Below are positions 43,290 to 52,411 of a stretch of DNA of 64,000 nucleotides, piece after piece (positions within the stretch are counted from its first letter, which is position 1; each line of letters begins with the position of its first letter). Position numbers and translations under genes: made by a program. The notes beneath the pieces are model-generated. The model was not told the origin of the DNA, made no database searches, and worked only from the letters and a program-made list of their open reading frames with translations. The stretch comes from Acidovorax sp. A79 (GTDB lineage: Bacteria; Pseudomonadota; Gammaproteobacteria; Burkholderiales; Burkholderiaceae_C). The stretch covers positions 2,513,501 through 2,577,500 of the forward strand of contig NZ_AP028672.1 of the NCBI RefSeq assembly GCF_041154505.1, read 5' to 3'.

Positions 43290-45548
43290 ATGTTCCACAC
43301 CCCGTGCCCCCATCCCCTGCGCGGGCTGGCCTGCGCCGCCGCGCTGGTGGCCGCTGGCGCCGCCCAGGCGGCCAGCCTCACCGTGACCAACGGCAACGAC
43401 AGCGGCCCGGGCAGCCTGCGCCAGGCGCTCGCCGATGCCAACGCCAGCGGCGACACCATCGCCTTCGCGGGCGGCGTGTCCCGCGTGGCGCTGCTGGGCC
43501 AGCTCGTCATCGGCAAGAGCGTCACCATCGACGGCCCCGGCGTCACGCTGGACGGGCAGCTTCGGGGCCGCGTGCTGTGGGTCAACGCGGGCGCCACCGC
43601 CACCCTGCGCGGGCTGGTCATCACGCGCGGGCTGCTGGCAGGCAAGGGGATCGACGTGGGCGGCACGGCGCAGTCGGGCTCGTCCTGGGGCGCGGGCATC
43701 CGCAACGATGGCACGCTCACGCTCGACGGCGTGCAGGTGCAGGGCAACTACGCCACGGGCGGCGGGCAGAGCGGCATGGGCGGCGGCGGCGGGGGCAGCG
43801 GCGTGGGGCTGAACATCGGCCAGCCGGGCGAGATCAAGGGCGCGGGCGGCAGCGGAGGCAATGGCAGCAGCCTCAATGGAGGCGGTAGCGGCGCCATCGA
43901 TACACCAACGGGTGGGGAGGGTTTCAGCAATGGCGGCAGCGGCAGCCATGGCGGGGGCGCGGGGGGCGGTGGCGCCGGTGGTGGCGGTGCCGGCGGCGGT
44001 GGCTGGGCGGGCGGCGGTGGCGGTGGCGGATGGTACGGCGCGGGAGGTGGCGGCTATGGCGGCGGCGGCGGGAACACCGACGCCGGGAACGGCAGCAACG
44101 GCAGCAGCGGCGGCGCAGGCGCAACCCTTGCAGGAAACGGCGGCACCGGCAGCACGGGCTTTCCAGGAAATGCTGGTGACACGGGCGGCGGCGGGGGGTA
44201 TGCCACGCTCGGCGGCGTCTGGGTGGGCGGCGGCGGGGGCGGGGGATGGATTAGCGGCGGCGGAAATAGCGCCGGCGGCGCGGCGGCCGGCGGCATCTAC
44301 AACGCGCCGGGCGCGCAACTCACGGTGCAGGGCGCGGGCTGCGCCATCAGCGCCAACCTGGCCGCGGGCGGTGGCGGTAGTGGTCACCCTGCCAGCTTCG
44401 CTGGCGGCCAGGCCGTGGGCGGGCTGTGGAACGATGGCCAGCTGACCCTGGCGCCCGGCTGCGAACACAGCGTCAGCGGCAACGCGGCCGGCGCCGGGAT
44501 GCGGGGCCGGAACGCAGGCCCTGACCGCGCCGACGCCGACCTGCGCGACGACAAGCTGCTGCAACTGGCCGTGCTGTCCACGGGCGGCAGCGTGGGCGCC
44601 ACGGCCCCGCCCACCCCCACGGCAGGCCAGATCACCAACTGCATTGCGAGCAGCGGCACCTGCCAGGCCAGCTACCTCGCGGGCGGCGTGGTGACCCTCA
44701 CGGCCACGCCCGTCACCGACTGGCACGTGGTGTGGGGCGGCGACTGCGCCGGCAGCGCCACCACCTGCACCGTCACCCTGGACCAGGCGCGCAGCGTGAC
44801 GGCGAGCTTCGCCATCAACACCCATGCCCTCAGCGCCAGCGCATCGCCCGCCGGCGGCGGCATCGTCACCTGCCCGGCGAGCGTGAACCACGGCGGCGGC
44901 GCCACCTGCACCGCCAGCGCGCCCCACGCGGGCTTCACCTTCACCGGCTTTACCGGCTGCGACGGCGTGGACCTGCCCAGCCGCACCTGCACCCTCGCCA
45001 ACGTGCAGGCCCCGCGCAGCGTGCAGGCGCAGTACGCGGCCATCACCACCGCCACCGGCACCACCGTGCCGGCCGGCGGCGCGGGGGGCGCGGCCAGCGC
45101 CAGCTTCACCGGCGGGGGGGCGGGCTGCCGCTTCGACCCGGCGGCCACCGGGTTCATCGCGGCGGCCGCAACGCCGCCAGGCCACACCGCGCCGCAAGGC
45201 GCATTCCGCTTCAAGCTGGTGGGCTGCACCCCGGGCGCGACGGTGCGCGTCACCACCATCTGGCCGCAGGCGGTGGACGACTTCATCAAGCACAGCCATG
45301 GCAACTTCATCACGCCCGGCAACCTGCTCATCAACGGCAACACCGTGGGCTTTGACGTGACCGACGGCGGCGTGGGCGATGACGACGGCCTGCAGAACGG
45401 CGAGATCCTGGACCCGGCGATGCCCCTGGCCGCCGCACCCCCCAGCGCCCATGGCATCCCGGCACTGGGCGGATGGGGCTTGCTGCTGCTCACGCTGCTG
45501 GCGGGCACGGCAGGCATGGTGGCGCAGCGGCGCAAGGCATTCGCCTGA
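43290..45548 (+). CDS. Glycine-rich IPTL-CTERM surface protein with beta-helix and InlB-B-like repeats
   Basis: A 752-residue secreted protein. A signal peptide (LACAAALVAAGAAQAAS) and beta-helix start (SLTVTNGNDSGPGSLRQALA) are followed by a long Gly/Ser/Asn-rich stretch (~160-340) with GGGGAGGGG-type runs. Next are two divergent InlB-B-like repeats (ASYLAGGVVTLTATPVTDWH; FTGFTGCDGVDLPSRTC), a choice-of-anchor U-like module (FRFKLVGCTPGATVRVTTIW, VGFDVTDGGVGDDDG) and the IPTL-CTERM tail (GIPALGGWGLLLLTLLAGTA then RRK). It lies 67 bases after the other beta-helix gene and is probably cotranscribed. It has no palindromic operator of its own. A weak ribosome site is noted. Confidence 0.8.
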   Translation: MFHTPCPHPLRGLACAAALVAAGAAQAASLTVTNGNDSGPGSLRQALADANASGDTIAFAGGVSRVALLGQLVIGKSVTIDGPGVTLDGQLRGRVLWVNAGATATLRGLVITRGLLAGKGIDVGGTAQSGSSWGAGIRNDGTLTLDGVQVQGNYATGGGQSGMGGGGGGSGVGLNIGQPGEIKGAGGSGGNGSSLNGGGSGAIDTPTGGEGFSNGGSGSHGGGAGGGGAGGGGAGGGGWAGGGGGGGWYGAGGGGYGGGGGNTDAGNGSNGSSGGAGATLAGNGGTGSTGFPGNAGDTGGGGGYATLGGVWVGGGGGGGWISGGGNSAGGAAAGGIYNAPGAQLTVQGAGCAISANLAAGGGGSGHPASFAGGQAVGGLWNDGQLTLAPGCEHSVSGNAAGAGMRGRNAGPDRADADLRDDKLLQLAVLSTGGSVGATAPPTPTAGQITNCIASSGTCQASYLAGGVVTLTATPVTDWHVVWGGDCAGSATTCTVTLDQARSVTASFAINTHALSASASPAGGGIVTCPASVNHGGGATCTASAPHAGFTFTGFTGCDGVDLPSRTCTLANVQAPRSVQAQYAAITTATGTTVPAGGAGGAASASFTGGGAGCRFDPAATGFIAAAATPPGHTAPQGAFRFKLVGCTPGATVRVTTIWPQAVDDFIKHSHGNFITPGNLLINGNTVGFDVTDGGVGDDDGLQNGEILDPAMPLAAAPPSAHGIPALGGWGLLLLTLLAGTAGMVAQRRKAFA

Positions 45549-45555
45549 ACACAGA

Positions 45556-45605
45556 CGGGGGCCAGCGCTCGCCCAGCAAGCGCAAGCAGCTATTACATCA
45601 ATAGC
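45556..45605. repeat. Dispersed palindrome copy (intergenic)
   Basis: GCCAGCGCTCGCCCAGCAAGC then GCAAGCAGCTATTACATCAATAGC, abutting the dctA-type terminator. Confidence 0.78.
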
Positions 45606-45645
45606 AAAAAAAACAGCGGCGCAAGCCCCGGGGCCCGCGCCGCTG
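45606..45645 (-). terminator. Intrinsic terminator of the dicarboxylate transporter gene
   Basis: On the minus strand CAGCGGCGC pairs with GCGCCGCTG around a GC-rich loop and is followed by eight T. It lies 20 bases after the transporter stop. Confidence 0.85.
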
Positions 45646-45665
45646 CGGCGGCGAGTGGCGGCGTA

Positions 45666-47021
45666 TCAGGCCGCGGAGCGGGCCACCGCGCCCAGGGGCA
45701 CCTCGGCGGCGGGCACCACCCCGGGGGCGGGCAGCGGATGGCCATTCAGCGCGGCGTCCAGGCGTTCGTGGTCCAGCGCGTTTTCCCAGCGCGAGACGAC
45801 CACGGTGGCCACCGCGTTGCCGATGAAGTTGGTCAGCGAGCGGCACTCGCTCATGAAGCGGTCCACGCCCAGGATCAGCGCCATGCCGGCCACCGGCACC
45901 TCGGGCACCACGGCCAGGGTGGCGGCCAGGGTGATGAAGCCCGCGCCGGTCACGCCCGCCGCGCCCTTGGACGACAGCATGGCCACCAGCAGCAGCGCCA
46001 CCTGGTGGCCCAGCGAGAGTTCGGTGTTGGTGGCCTGGGCGATGAACAGCGCGGCCAGCGTCATGTAGATGTTGGTGCCGTCCAGGTTGAACGAGTAGCC
46101 CGTGGGCACCACGAGGCCCACCACCGACTTGCTGCAGCCGGCCTTTTCCATCTTCTCCATCAGCGACGGCAGGGCCGATTCGGACGACGAGGTGCCCAGC
46201 ACCAGCATCAGCTCGGCCTTCAGGTAGCGGCACAGCTTGAGCACCGAGAAGCCGCACAGCCGGGCCACGAAGCCCAGGATGACCACCACGAACAGCAGCG
46301 AGGTGATGTAGAACGAGCCCACCAGCCAGGCCAGGTTGACGAGCGAACCCAGGCCGAACTTGCCGATGGTGAAGGCCATGGCGCCGAACGCGCCGATGGG
46401 CGCGGCCTTCATCACGATGCCCACCACCTTGAACACGGGCGTGGTCAGCGCTTCCAGAAAATTCTGCACCGGGCGGCCGGCCTCGCCCACCATGGCCAGC
46501 GCGATGCCGAACAGCACGGCCACCAGCAGCACCTGCAGGATGTTGTCGCCCACGAAGGGGCTGACCAGCGTCTTGGGGATGATGTCCATCGCGAAGCCGG
46601 CGAGCGACATCTCGTGCGACTTGGCCACGTAGGTCTTCACGGCCGTCTGGTCCAGGTCGGCGGGGTTGATGTTCATGCCCGCGCCGGGCTGCACCACGTT
46701 GGCCACCACCAGGCCGACGACCAGCGCCAGCGTGGAGAAGAACAGGAAGTACGCCATGGCCTTGCCGAACACCCGGCCCACGGTGGAGAGCTGCGACATG
46801 CCCGCGATGCCGGTCACGATGGTCAGGAAGATCACCGGGGCGATGATCATCTTCACCAGCTTGATGAACGCGTCGCCCAGCGGCTTGAGCGCCTCGCCGT
46901 AGGCCGGCTCGAAGTGGCCCAGCAGCACCCCGAGGACGATGGCGACCACCACCTGGAAGTACAGTTGCCGGTAAAAGGGAAGCCGCACGGGATGGGCGGT
47001 GGGGGCGGTAATGGCGTGCAT
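45666..47021 (-). CDS. dctA: Dicarboxylate/amino acid:cation symporter, DctA type
   Basis: A 451-residue inner-membrane symporter of the DAACS family taking up C4-dicarboxylates (succinate, fumarate, malate) with cations. Conserved segments are [39 protein letters not shown], the serine-rich reentrant loop [36 protein letters not shown], and [10 protein letters not shown] with [15 protein letters not shown]. The length is typical. The start at 47021 has AGGAGA. It is divergent from the hybrid histidine kinase, whose relatives often control dicarboxylate uptake. Confidence 0.92.
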   Translation of the reverse strand: MHAITAPTAHPVRLPFYRQLYFQVVVAIVLGVLLGHFEPAYGEALKPLGDAFIKLVKMIIAPVIFLTIVTGIAGMSQLSTVGRVFGKAMAYFLFFSTLALVVGLVVANVVQPGAGMNINPADLDQTAVKTYVAKSHEMSLAGFAMDIIPKTLVSPFVGDNILQVLLVAVLFGIALAMVGEAGRPVQNFLEALTTPVFKVVGIVMKAAPIGAFGAMAFTIGKFGLGSLVNLAWLVGSFYITSLLFVVVILGFVARLCGFSVLKLCRYLKAELMLVLGTSSSESALPSLMEKMEKAGCSKSVVGLVVPTGYSFNLDGTNIYMTLAALFIAQATNTELSLGHQVALLLVAMLSSKGAAGVTGAGFITLAATLAVVPEVPVAGMALILGVDRFMSECRSLTNFIGNAVATVVVSRWENALDHERLDAALNGHPLPAPGVVPAAEVPLGAVARSAA

Positions 47022-47255
47022 GGGGATGTCTCCTGAAATCACGGTGACTGCACCAGCGGGGTGCGTCGAGGGTGCCGTTTGTACCGCCGCCCCCGGATTC
47101 AGCCGATAACCTATTGGTATTAGTCGGTGGCACCGCCAGAGGGCGCCCCGTGCCCCAATATAGGGAAAACCCCTAGGCGCCAGCGAGGTGAGGCACACTC
47201 GCTGCCCTCACCATCACAGCCCGGGGCACGCTCCCGGCCCCCTGATTTCTGCCCC

Positions 47256-49940
47256 ATGACGACGCCGCGCCTTCGCAAATTCTGGACCCTGCTGATCCTC
47301 CTCACCGGCATGGCGGGCAGCATGTTCGTGGCCGGGCAGTGGGCGTGGCAGCGTTCGCTGCACGAGGAGAGCGACAGCGTGCAGCAGCAGCTGACCCTGT
47401 ACGGCCAGACGCTGGCCCAGCGCATCGACCGCTACCGCACCCTGCCCGAGGTGCTGGCGCTGGACGCGCAGCTGCAGGATGCGCTGACCCGCGTCCTGAG
47501 CCCGGCGGAGGTGGAGCAGCTCAACCTCAAGCTGGAGCAGGCCAACGGCGCGAGCCAGTCGTCCACGCTCACCCTGCTCAACCGCGAAGGGCTGGCCGTG
47601 GCGGCCAGCAACTGGCGCACCACCACCAGCAACGTGGGGGTGGACTACAGCTTTCGCCCGTATGTGCAGGAGGCGCTGGCGCAGGGGCGCGGCAGCTTCT
47701 ACGGCATCGGCGTGACCACGGGCGAGCCGGGCTACTTCCTGTCGCAGGCCATCCGCGACGCCAGCGGCCACACGCTGGGCCTGGTGGCGATCAAGATCGC
47801 GCTGCAGGAGCTCGAGCGCGAGTGGCTGCAGACGCCGGACATCGTGCTGGCCTCCGACGCGCACGGCGTGGTGTTCCTGGCCAGCCAGGACGCGTGGCGC
47901 TACCGCCTGCTGGAGCCCCTGGGCGACGAGGAGCGCCGCGAGCTCAACGCCACGCGCCAGTATTCGAACCAGCCGCTGCGCCCGCTGGCCTGGCGCGTGG
48001 ACGACCACATGGACAACGGCGGCCGCCTGGTGCGCCTGTTGTCGCCCGACCTGCCGCCCCTGCCCGGCCGCGTGCTGTGGCAGACCCAGCCGCTGCCCGG
48101 CACGCCCTGGCAGCTGCACCTGGTGCACGACACGCACAGCAGCATCGCCGACAGCCGCTGGGCCGCGGCGGCCGGCGGCGGCGGGTGGCTGGCACTGGCC
48201 CTGCTGGTGCTGTTCGTGCGCCAGCGGCAGCGCCTGGCGAACCTGCGCCAGCGCAGCCGCCAGGAGCTGGAGACCGTGCTGCAGCAGCACGCGCAGGAGC
48301 TGCGCACCGCCCAGGACGGCATCGTGCAGGCGGCGCAGCAGGCCGCCCAGCAGACCGACACGGGCCTCTCGCGCAGCCTGGAGCACCTGCCCCAGGGCGT
48401 GGTCATCATCGATGCCGACCTGAACCTCGTGGCCTGGAACTCGCGCTACGTGCAGCTGTTTCGCTACCCCGCCGACCTGATGCGCGTGGGCCAGCCCATC
48501 GCGGACCTGCTGCGCCACAACGCGCGCCGCGGCCTGCTGGGCCCCGGCCCGGCCGACGAGGCGATCGAGCGGCGCCTGTCGCACCTGCGCAGCGGCCTGC
48601 CCCATCTGCACGAGAGCGCCAAGGGCGATGGCACGGTGCTCGAGATCCGCGGCAACCCGCTGCCCGAAGGCGGCTTCGTGACCAGCTATGCCGACATCAC
48701 CAGCTACAAGAACGCCGCACGCGAACTGCGCAGCCTGGCCGATGCGCTGGAGCAGCGCGTGGCCGACCGCACGCGCGACCTGGACGCCGCGCGGCGCGAG
48801 GCCGAGCGCGCCAACCGCTACAAGACCCGCTTCGTCGCGGCCGCCGTGCACGACCTGCTGCAGCCGCTGAACGCCGCGCGCATGTTCACCTCGCTGCTGC
48901 GCAGCCACCTGCAGGACGACGCCGAGCGGCGCACGGTGGACAGCATCGACGGCGCGCTCGCTTCGCAGGACGCGATCCTGAGCAGCCTGCTCGATATCTC
49001 GCGCATGGAGTCGGGGCAACTGGACGTGCACATCCACGACGTGGCCCTGGGCCCGCTGCTGCAGGTGCTGGCCCACAACTTCGGCGTGCTGGCCGAGGGC
49101 CAGGGCCTGAAGCTCCGCTGCGTGCCCACGCGCGCCGTGGTGCGCACCGACGAGAACCTGCTGCGCCGCATCCTGCAGAACTTCGTCTCCAACGCCATCC
49201 GCTACAGCCGGCAGGGGCGCATCGTGGTGGGCTGCCGCAGGGCCGGGGACCACCTGCGCATCGAGGTGCACGACCAGGGCCCGGGCATCCCCGAGGCGCT
49301 GCAGCGCGAAATCTTCGAGGAGTTCCGCCGCCTGGACGAAGGCCGCGCCGACGACCGGGGCGCGGGCCTGGGCCTGGCCATCGTCGAGCGCCTGGGCCGC
49401 CTGCTGGGGCACGAGATCGGGCTGCGCTCGCAGCTGGGGCGCGGCAGCGTGTTCTGGGTGCGCGTGCCGCTGGGCGACCCCGCCGCCGCGCGGCAACAGC
49501 CAGCCGCCGCCGCCACGGCCGCTCCACGGCAGCCGCAGGAAGACGCCCCGCTGCAGGGCAGCAGCGCCTGGGTGATCGAGGACGACGGACCCACCTGCGC
49601 CGCGACACGCGCCCTGCTGGAGCGCTGGGGCTGCCAGGTGCCGCTGGCCGGCGGCGCGCCCGAGGCGCTGGCCCAGGCCGAACGCGGCCAGGCGCCGCAG
49701 CTGGTGCTGCTGGACGTGCACCTGGGCTCCCGCCACCATGGCCCCGATGTCTACGCCCAGCTGTGCGAACGCTGGGGCCAGGCCCCAGCGGTGATCCTGG
49801 TCACCGCCGAGCACGACGCCACGCTGCGCCGGCAGGCGGCCGAACGCGGCTGGGGCTTTCTGGCCAAGCCGGTGCGGGCGCCGGCGCTGCGGGCGCTGGT
49901 GAGCCAGACGCTGCTGAGGTTGCAGCAAGATACGCCTTAA
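47256..49940 (+). CDS. Hybrid sensor histidine kinase/response regulator, probably for dicarboxylates
   Basis: An 894-residue protein. In order: a transmembrane helix (FWTLLILLTGMAGSMFVAGQ); a periplasmic double-Cache-like sensor (YRTLPEVLALD, VGVDYSFRPYVQEAL, GYFLSQAIRD) as in DctB/DctS; a second helix (GGGWLALALLVLFV); a coiled coil; a PAS domain (EHLPQGVVIIDADLNLVAWN); a HisKA with His532 (AAAVHDLLQPLNAARMF); an ATPase (NFVSNAIRYS, DQGPGIPEAL, GAGLGLAIVERL); and a receiver with Asp820 (LVLLDVHLG). The start at 47256 is chosen at the first helix. It is divergent from dctA, so control of dicarboxylate uptake is likely. The LuxR regulator at 51605 is its plausible partner, now separated by an inserted gene. 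Confidence 0.85.
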   Translation: MTTPRLRKFWTLLILLTGMAGSMFVAGQWAWQRSLHEESDSVQQQLTLYGQTLAQRIDRYRTLPEVLALDAQLQDALTRVLSPAEVEQLNLKLEQANGASQSSTLTLLNREGLAVAASNWRTTTSNVGVDYSFRPYVQEALAQGRGSFYGIGVTTGEPGYFLSQAIRDASGHTLGLVAIKIALQELEREWLQTPDIVLASDAHGVVFLASQDAWRYRLLEPLGDEERRELNATRQYSNQPLRPLAWRVDDHMDNGGRLVRLLSPDLPPLPGRVLWQTQPLPGTPWQLHLVHDTHSSIADSRWAAAAGGGGWLALALLVLFVRQRQRLANLRQRSRQELETVLQQHAQELRTAQDGIVQAAQQAAQQTDTGLSRSLEHLPQGVVIIDADLNLVAWNSRYVQLFRYPADLMRVGQPIADLLRHNARRGLLGPGPADEAIERRLSHLRSGLPHLHESAKGDGTVLEIRGNPLPEGGFVTSYADITSYKNAARELRSLADALEQRVADRTRDLDAARREAERANRYKTRFVAAAVHDLLQPLNAARMFTSLLRSHLQDDAERRTVDSIDGALASQDAILSSLLDISRMESGQLDVHIHDVALGPLLQVLAHNFGVLAEGQGLKLRCVPTRAVVRTDENLLRRILQNFVSNAIRYSRQGRIVVGCRRAGDHLRIEVHDQGPGIPEALQREIFEEFRRLDEGRADDRGAGLGLAIVERLGRLLGHEIGLRSQLGRGSVFWVRVPLGDPAAARQQPAAAATAAPRQPQEDAPLQGSSAWVIEDDGPTCAATRALLERWGCQVPLAGGAPEALAQAERGQAPQLVLLDVHLGSRHHGPDVYAQLCERWGQAPAVILVTAEHDATLRRQAAERGWGFLAKPVRAPALRALVSQTLLRLQQDTP

Positions 49941-49945
49941 TGCTG

Positions 49946-49997
49946 CATTTTTCATAGCTTTAAGCGCTTGATGGACAAGCGCCGCGCACCTATTTCA
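49946..49997. repeat. Dispersed palindrome copy flanking the MazG-NYN gene (left)
   Basis: TTTTCATAGCTTTAAGCGCTT then GATGGACAAGCGCCGCGCACC. It overlaps the stop of the minus-strand MazG-NYN gene by a few bases. Confidence 0.82.
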
Positions 49998-51528
49998 ATG
50001 TCAAGTAGGTAATCCCTTTGCCATCCGATGCGGTGGCCACATCCTTGCGCGCCTCCAGCAAGCGCAGCACACGCTGCGCCATGGTCGCGGGGTCTTCTGC
50101 CCGTGCAGAGTGGGCCTGGATATGCTTGAGCAAGCCCGAGCGTTGCCGGGGCTTGTTCTTGCTCATCTTCTGAAGGCTGGCCAGCACCGCCCGCGCCACC
50201 TGGGCTGCGGTGGGGGGTTGCACAGCCTGTGCTGCGGTCTTGCCAGCGGCAGGGACGTGCGACTTGGATGGAGCTGAAACGGCAGATTTCTTCGGCAGTG
50301 GCGGTTGTGCGGGCGCTTTGGAAGCAGATGCTTTCTTGGCAGGCGCGGCCTTTGCAGTCCCTGCCTTGGAAGAAGCAGCCTTAGCGGCGGACGTTTTCGC
50401 CACAGGCTGGGCCACCACCACGGGCGGGTAGGACACCGCGTCGCCCTTGACCACCACCCGCTTTCGCGCCTGCAACTGAGCCAAGGCGTGCGATGTGCGC
50501 GGCGACCGGGCACTGGACTCGCCCAACCAGCTTTGCAGCAGCACCAACAGCGCATCCTTCCGCGCGGGGCGGTGGGGTGGAGTCAGCCCATCCAGTTGGG
50601 CCAGCAGTTGCTGCATGTCTGCCCGCGTGGCCTGGGGGCGGACCGGAGCAGCTTTTGCAGGCGGAGGCCGTGGTGCTACAGCTTTTGCTGTGGTCTTGAC
50701 CGTCGCCTCCACCGCAGGGGTCGCCGCCGATGGAGGCTCTGGCTGCGGCAAGGGCGCGGACTTCAGCGCTAGGGATGCGGCGGGCGGTGTCGGCATCCTG
50801 CGGAACCCACACCGCTGCGCATCAAACCCCAGCTCCCTCGCATGCTCCAACATGGGTTCATAACCCTGGTCGTTGGAGACGACCACAAACGTGCCCTCCG
50901 GCTGACGGGCCGAGATGTATCCAACGTAGTAAGCCAGTTGAAAATCCAGCGCGTTCCTGCCCGCACCTGTTCTCGGAACACGTGTCACCTGCTCTGCCCC
51001 GTAAACCTGCTGGTGTCCCGCAGGGTCCACCGTCTGATGTGGGCCATGGAACAGCCACACATCCGTGCCCTGCGGCACCAGTGCCTTGAGTTCATCGCCC
51101 TTGGGCTGCACGTTTTCCCAATCAACGAGCAGGTGCACTCTGGAGGTCGCAGGGGTTATGGGGGCGCATATGCCGGACACGACGGCAGCGGGTAGGGGAG
51201 GCTCCAGTTCCGGGTGCTTGGGTGGGTGTTCGAGCGTCTTTGCACGCAGCGTGTGCTCCACGGCGTCTGGAAGGTCCACCCCTGCATGGTCTGCCAGTTG
51301 CAACAGGCAAAGCAGCACGTCGGCAATCCCATGGGCCACGCGCTCTTTGTGGGCGGGATCGCGCACAACACCCCGCGATTCGCTCAGCGTCGTCCACTGG
51401 AACATCTCCAGCAGCCCCGCCGACTCCACCGTCAGCGCCATGGCCAGGTTCTTGGGTGTGTGGCGAGACTGCCAGTCCCGGGCTGCGGCAAAACTGCGCA
51501 GCCTGGCTTGCAGCGCTGGATAATCCAT
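49990..51528 (-). CDS. MazG-like / NYN-PIN nuclease fusion with Ala-Lys-Pro linker and paired C-terminal repeats
   Basis: A 512-residue cytoplasmic protein. Residues 1-105 look like an all-alpha MazG/iMazG nucleotide pyrophosphohydrolase (NLAMALTVESAGLLEMFQW, then GIADVLLCLLQLADHAGVDL), but two Glu of the metal-binding ExxE...ExxD pattern are Gly (Gly38 and Gly67), so catalysis is doubtful. Residues 128-245 are a NYN/PIN-like nuclease domain with Asp136 (LLVDWENVQP), Asp195 (GRNALDFQLAYYVG) and Asp220 (VVVSNDQGYEPML). After a long Ala/Pro/Lys linker, two related ~70-residue segments (DMQQLLAQLDGL..RKDALLVLLQ and VARAVLASLQKM..RSGLLKHIQ) end in beta-strand-like VVVKGDAVSYP and GKGITYLTLK. Codon use and the linker differ from neighbours, and dispersed palindromes flank it. 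The function is unknown; RNA cleavage in stress or defence is a hypothesis. Confidence 0.75.
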   Translation of the reverse strand: MDYPALQARLRSFAAARDWQSRHTPKNLAMALTVESAGLLEMFQWTTLSESRGVVRDPAHKERVAHGIADVLLCLLQLADHAGVDLPDAVEHTLRAKTLEHPPKHPELEPPLPAAVVSGICAPITPATSRVHLLVDWENVQPKGDELKALVPQGTDVWLFHGPHQTVDPAGHQQVYGAEQVTRVPRTGAGRNALDFQLAYYVGYISARQPEGTFVVVSNDQGYEPMLEHARELGFDAQRCGFRRMPTPPAASLALKSAPLPQPEPPSAATPAVEATVKTTAKAVAPRPPPAKAAPVRPQATRADMQQLLAQLDGLTPPHRPARKDALLVLLQSWLGESSARSPRTSHALAQLQARKRVVVKGDAVSYPPVVVAQPVAKTSAAKAASSKAGTAKAAPAKKASASKAPAQPPLPKKSAVSAPSKSHVPAAGKTAAQAVQPPTAAQVARAVLASLQKMSKNKPRQRSGLLKHIQAHSARAEDPATMAQRVLRLLEARKDVATASDGKGITYLTLK

Positions 51529-51542
51529 TCCCTCACTCCTCT

Positions 51543-51596
51543 TTTCATAGCTGCTTGCGCTTATCCAATATGCGCTGGAGCCTATTTTTCTCAAAA
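51543..51596. repeat. Dispersed palindrome copy flanking the MazG-NYN gene (right)
   Basis: TTCATAGCTGCTTGCGCTTAT then CCAATATGCGCTGGAGCCTAT. It lies between the MazG-NYN start and the stop of the response regulator gene. Confidence 0.83.
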
Positions 51597-51604
51597 GAAT
51601 CCCA

Positions 51605-52249
51605 TCAATCCGGCTCCACCCCTTCGGCCTCCAGGCTTTTCACCAGCACCGCCGCCTGCGTGCGGCTGTAGCACGCGAGCTTTTTCAGGATGGCCGTGAC
51701 ATGCACCTTCACGGTGTTCTCCGCCAGGCCCAGCGCGGCGGCGATCTGCTTGTTGAGCAGGCCGTCGGCCAGGCACAGCAGCACGCGGAACTGCTGGGGC
51801 GTGAGCTGCGCGAGCCGCGCGGCCAGCTCGGCGTCGGCCTCGGAGCGCTCGGCCGCCATGGGCGGGAACCAGCTGCCGCCGTCGAGCACGGCCTCGATGG
51901 CCTCGCCCATGGCCTCGGCCGGCGCGGACTTGGGGATGAAACCGGCCGCGCCGAACTGCTGCGCGCGGCGGATCACGCGCGGGTGGTCGTTGGACGAGAT
52001 GATGACCACCGGCAGCTCGGGGTACTCGCCGCGCACGTGCAGCAGCGAGGAGAAGCCGCGCGCGCCGGGCATGCTCAGGTCCAGCAGCACCAGCTCCACC
52101 TCGGGGTGCTCCTGCAGCGCCGTGCCCAGCGTGGCGGCGCTGGCCGCCTCCAGCGTGCGGAACTGCGGCAGACGCTCATGCAGCACGTGCAGCACGGCGG
52201 CGCGGAACAGCGGGTGGTCGTCAGCGACGAGAAGCGTGGGCTCGGCCAT
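51605..52249 (-). CDS. LuxR/NarL-family response regulator (likely partner of the hybrid kinase)
   Basis: A 214-residue regulator. The receiver (TLLVADDHPLFRAAV, phospho-acceptor Asp57 in LVLLDLSMPGARGF, Lys in FIPKSAPAEAMGEA) is followed by a LuxR helix-turn-helix (LTPQQFRVLLCLADGLLNKQ, ALGLAENTVKVHVTAILKKL). It points towards the hybrid kinase gene, from which it is separated by the MazG-NYN gene and two dispersed palindromes. In related genomes I would expect the two genes side by side. It probably controls dctA; no binding site was identified. Confidence 0.83.
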   Translation of the reverse strand: MAEPTLLVADDHPLFRAAVLHVLHERLPQFRTLEAASAATLGTALQEHPEVELVLLDLSMPGARGFSSLLHVRGEYPELPVVIISSNDHPRVIRRAQQFGAAGFIPKSAPAEAMGEAIEAVLDGGSWFPPMAAERSEADAELAARLAQLTPQQFRVLLCLADGLLNKQIAAALGLAENTVKVHVTAILKKLACYSRTQAAVLVKSLEAEGVEPD

Positions 52250-52411
52250 GGAGTGCGCAGTCTGCCACGGGGCGGTCCATCAGCACCACCCGTCGCACGG
52301 AGCGGGCCAACGCATGGGGCGCGCCAAGGCCAGCGCTACCGTGGAACCGGCTTGGCCCCCGGAGGCATCCCGCTTCGCGTCGGAGGAAGGCGCGCAGCGG
52401 CTCAGGGGAAG

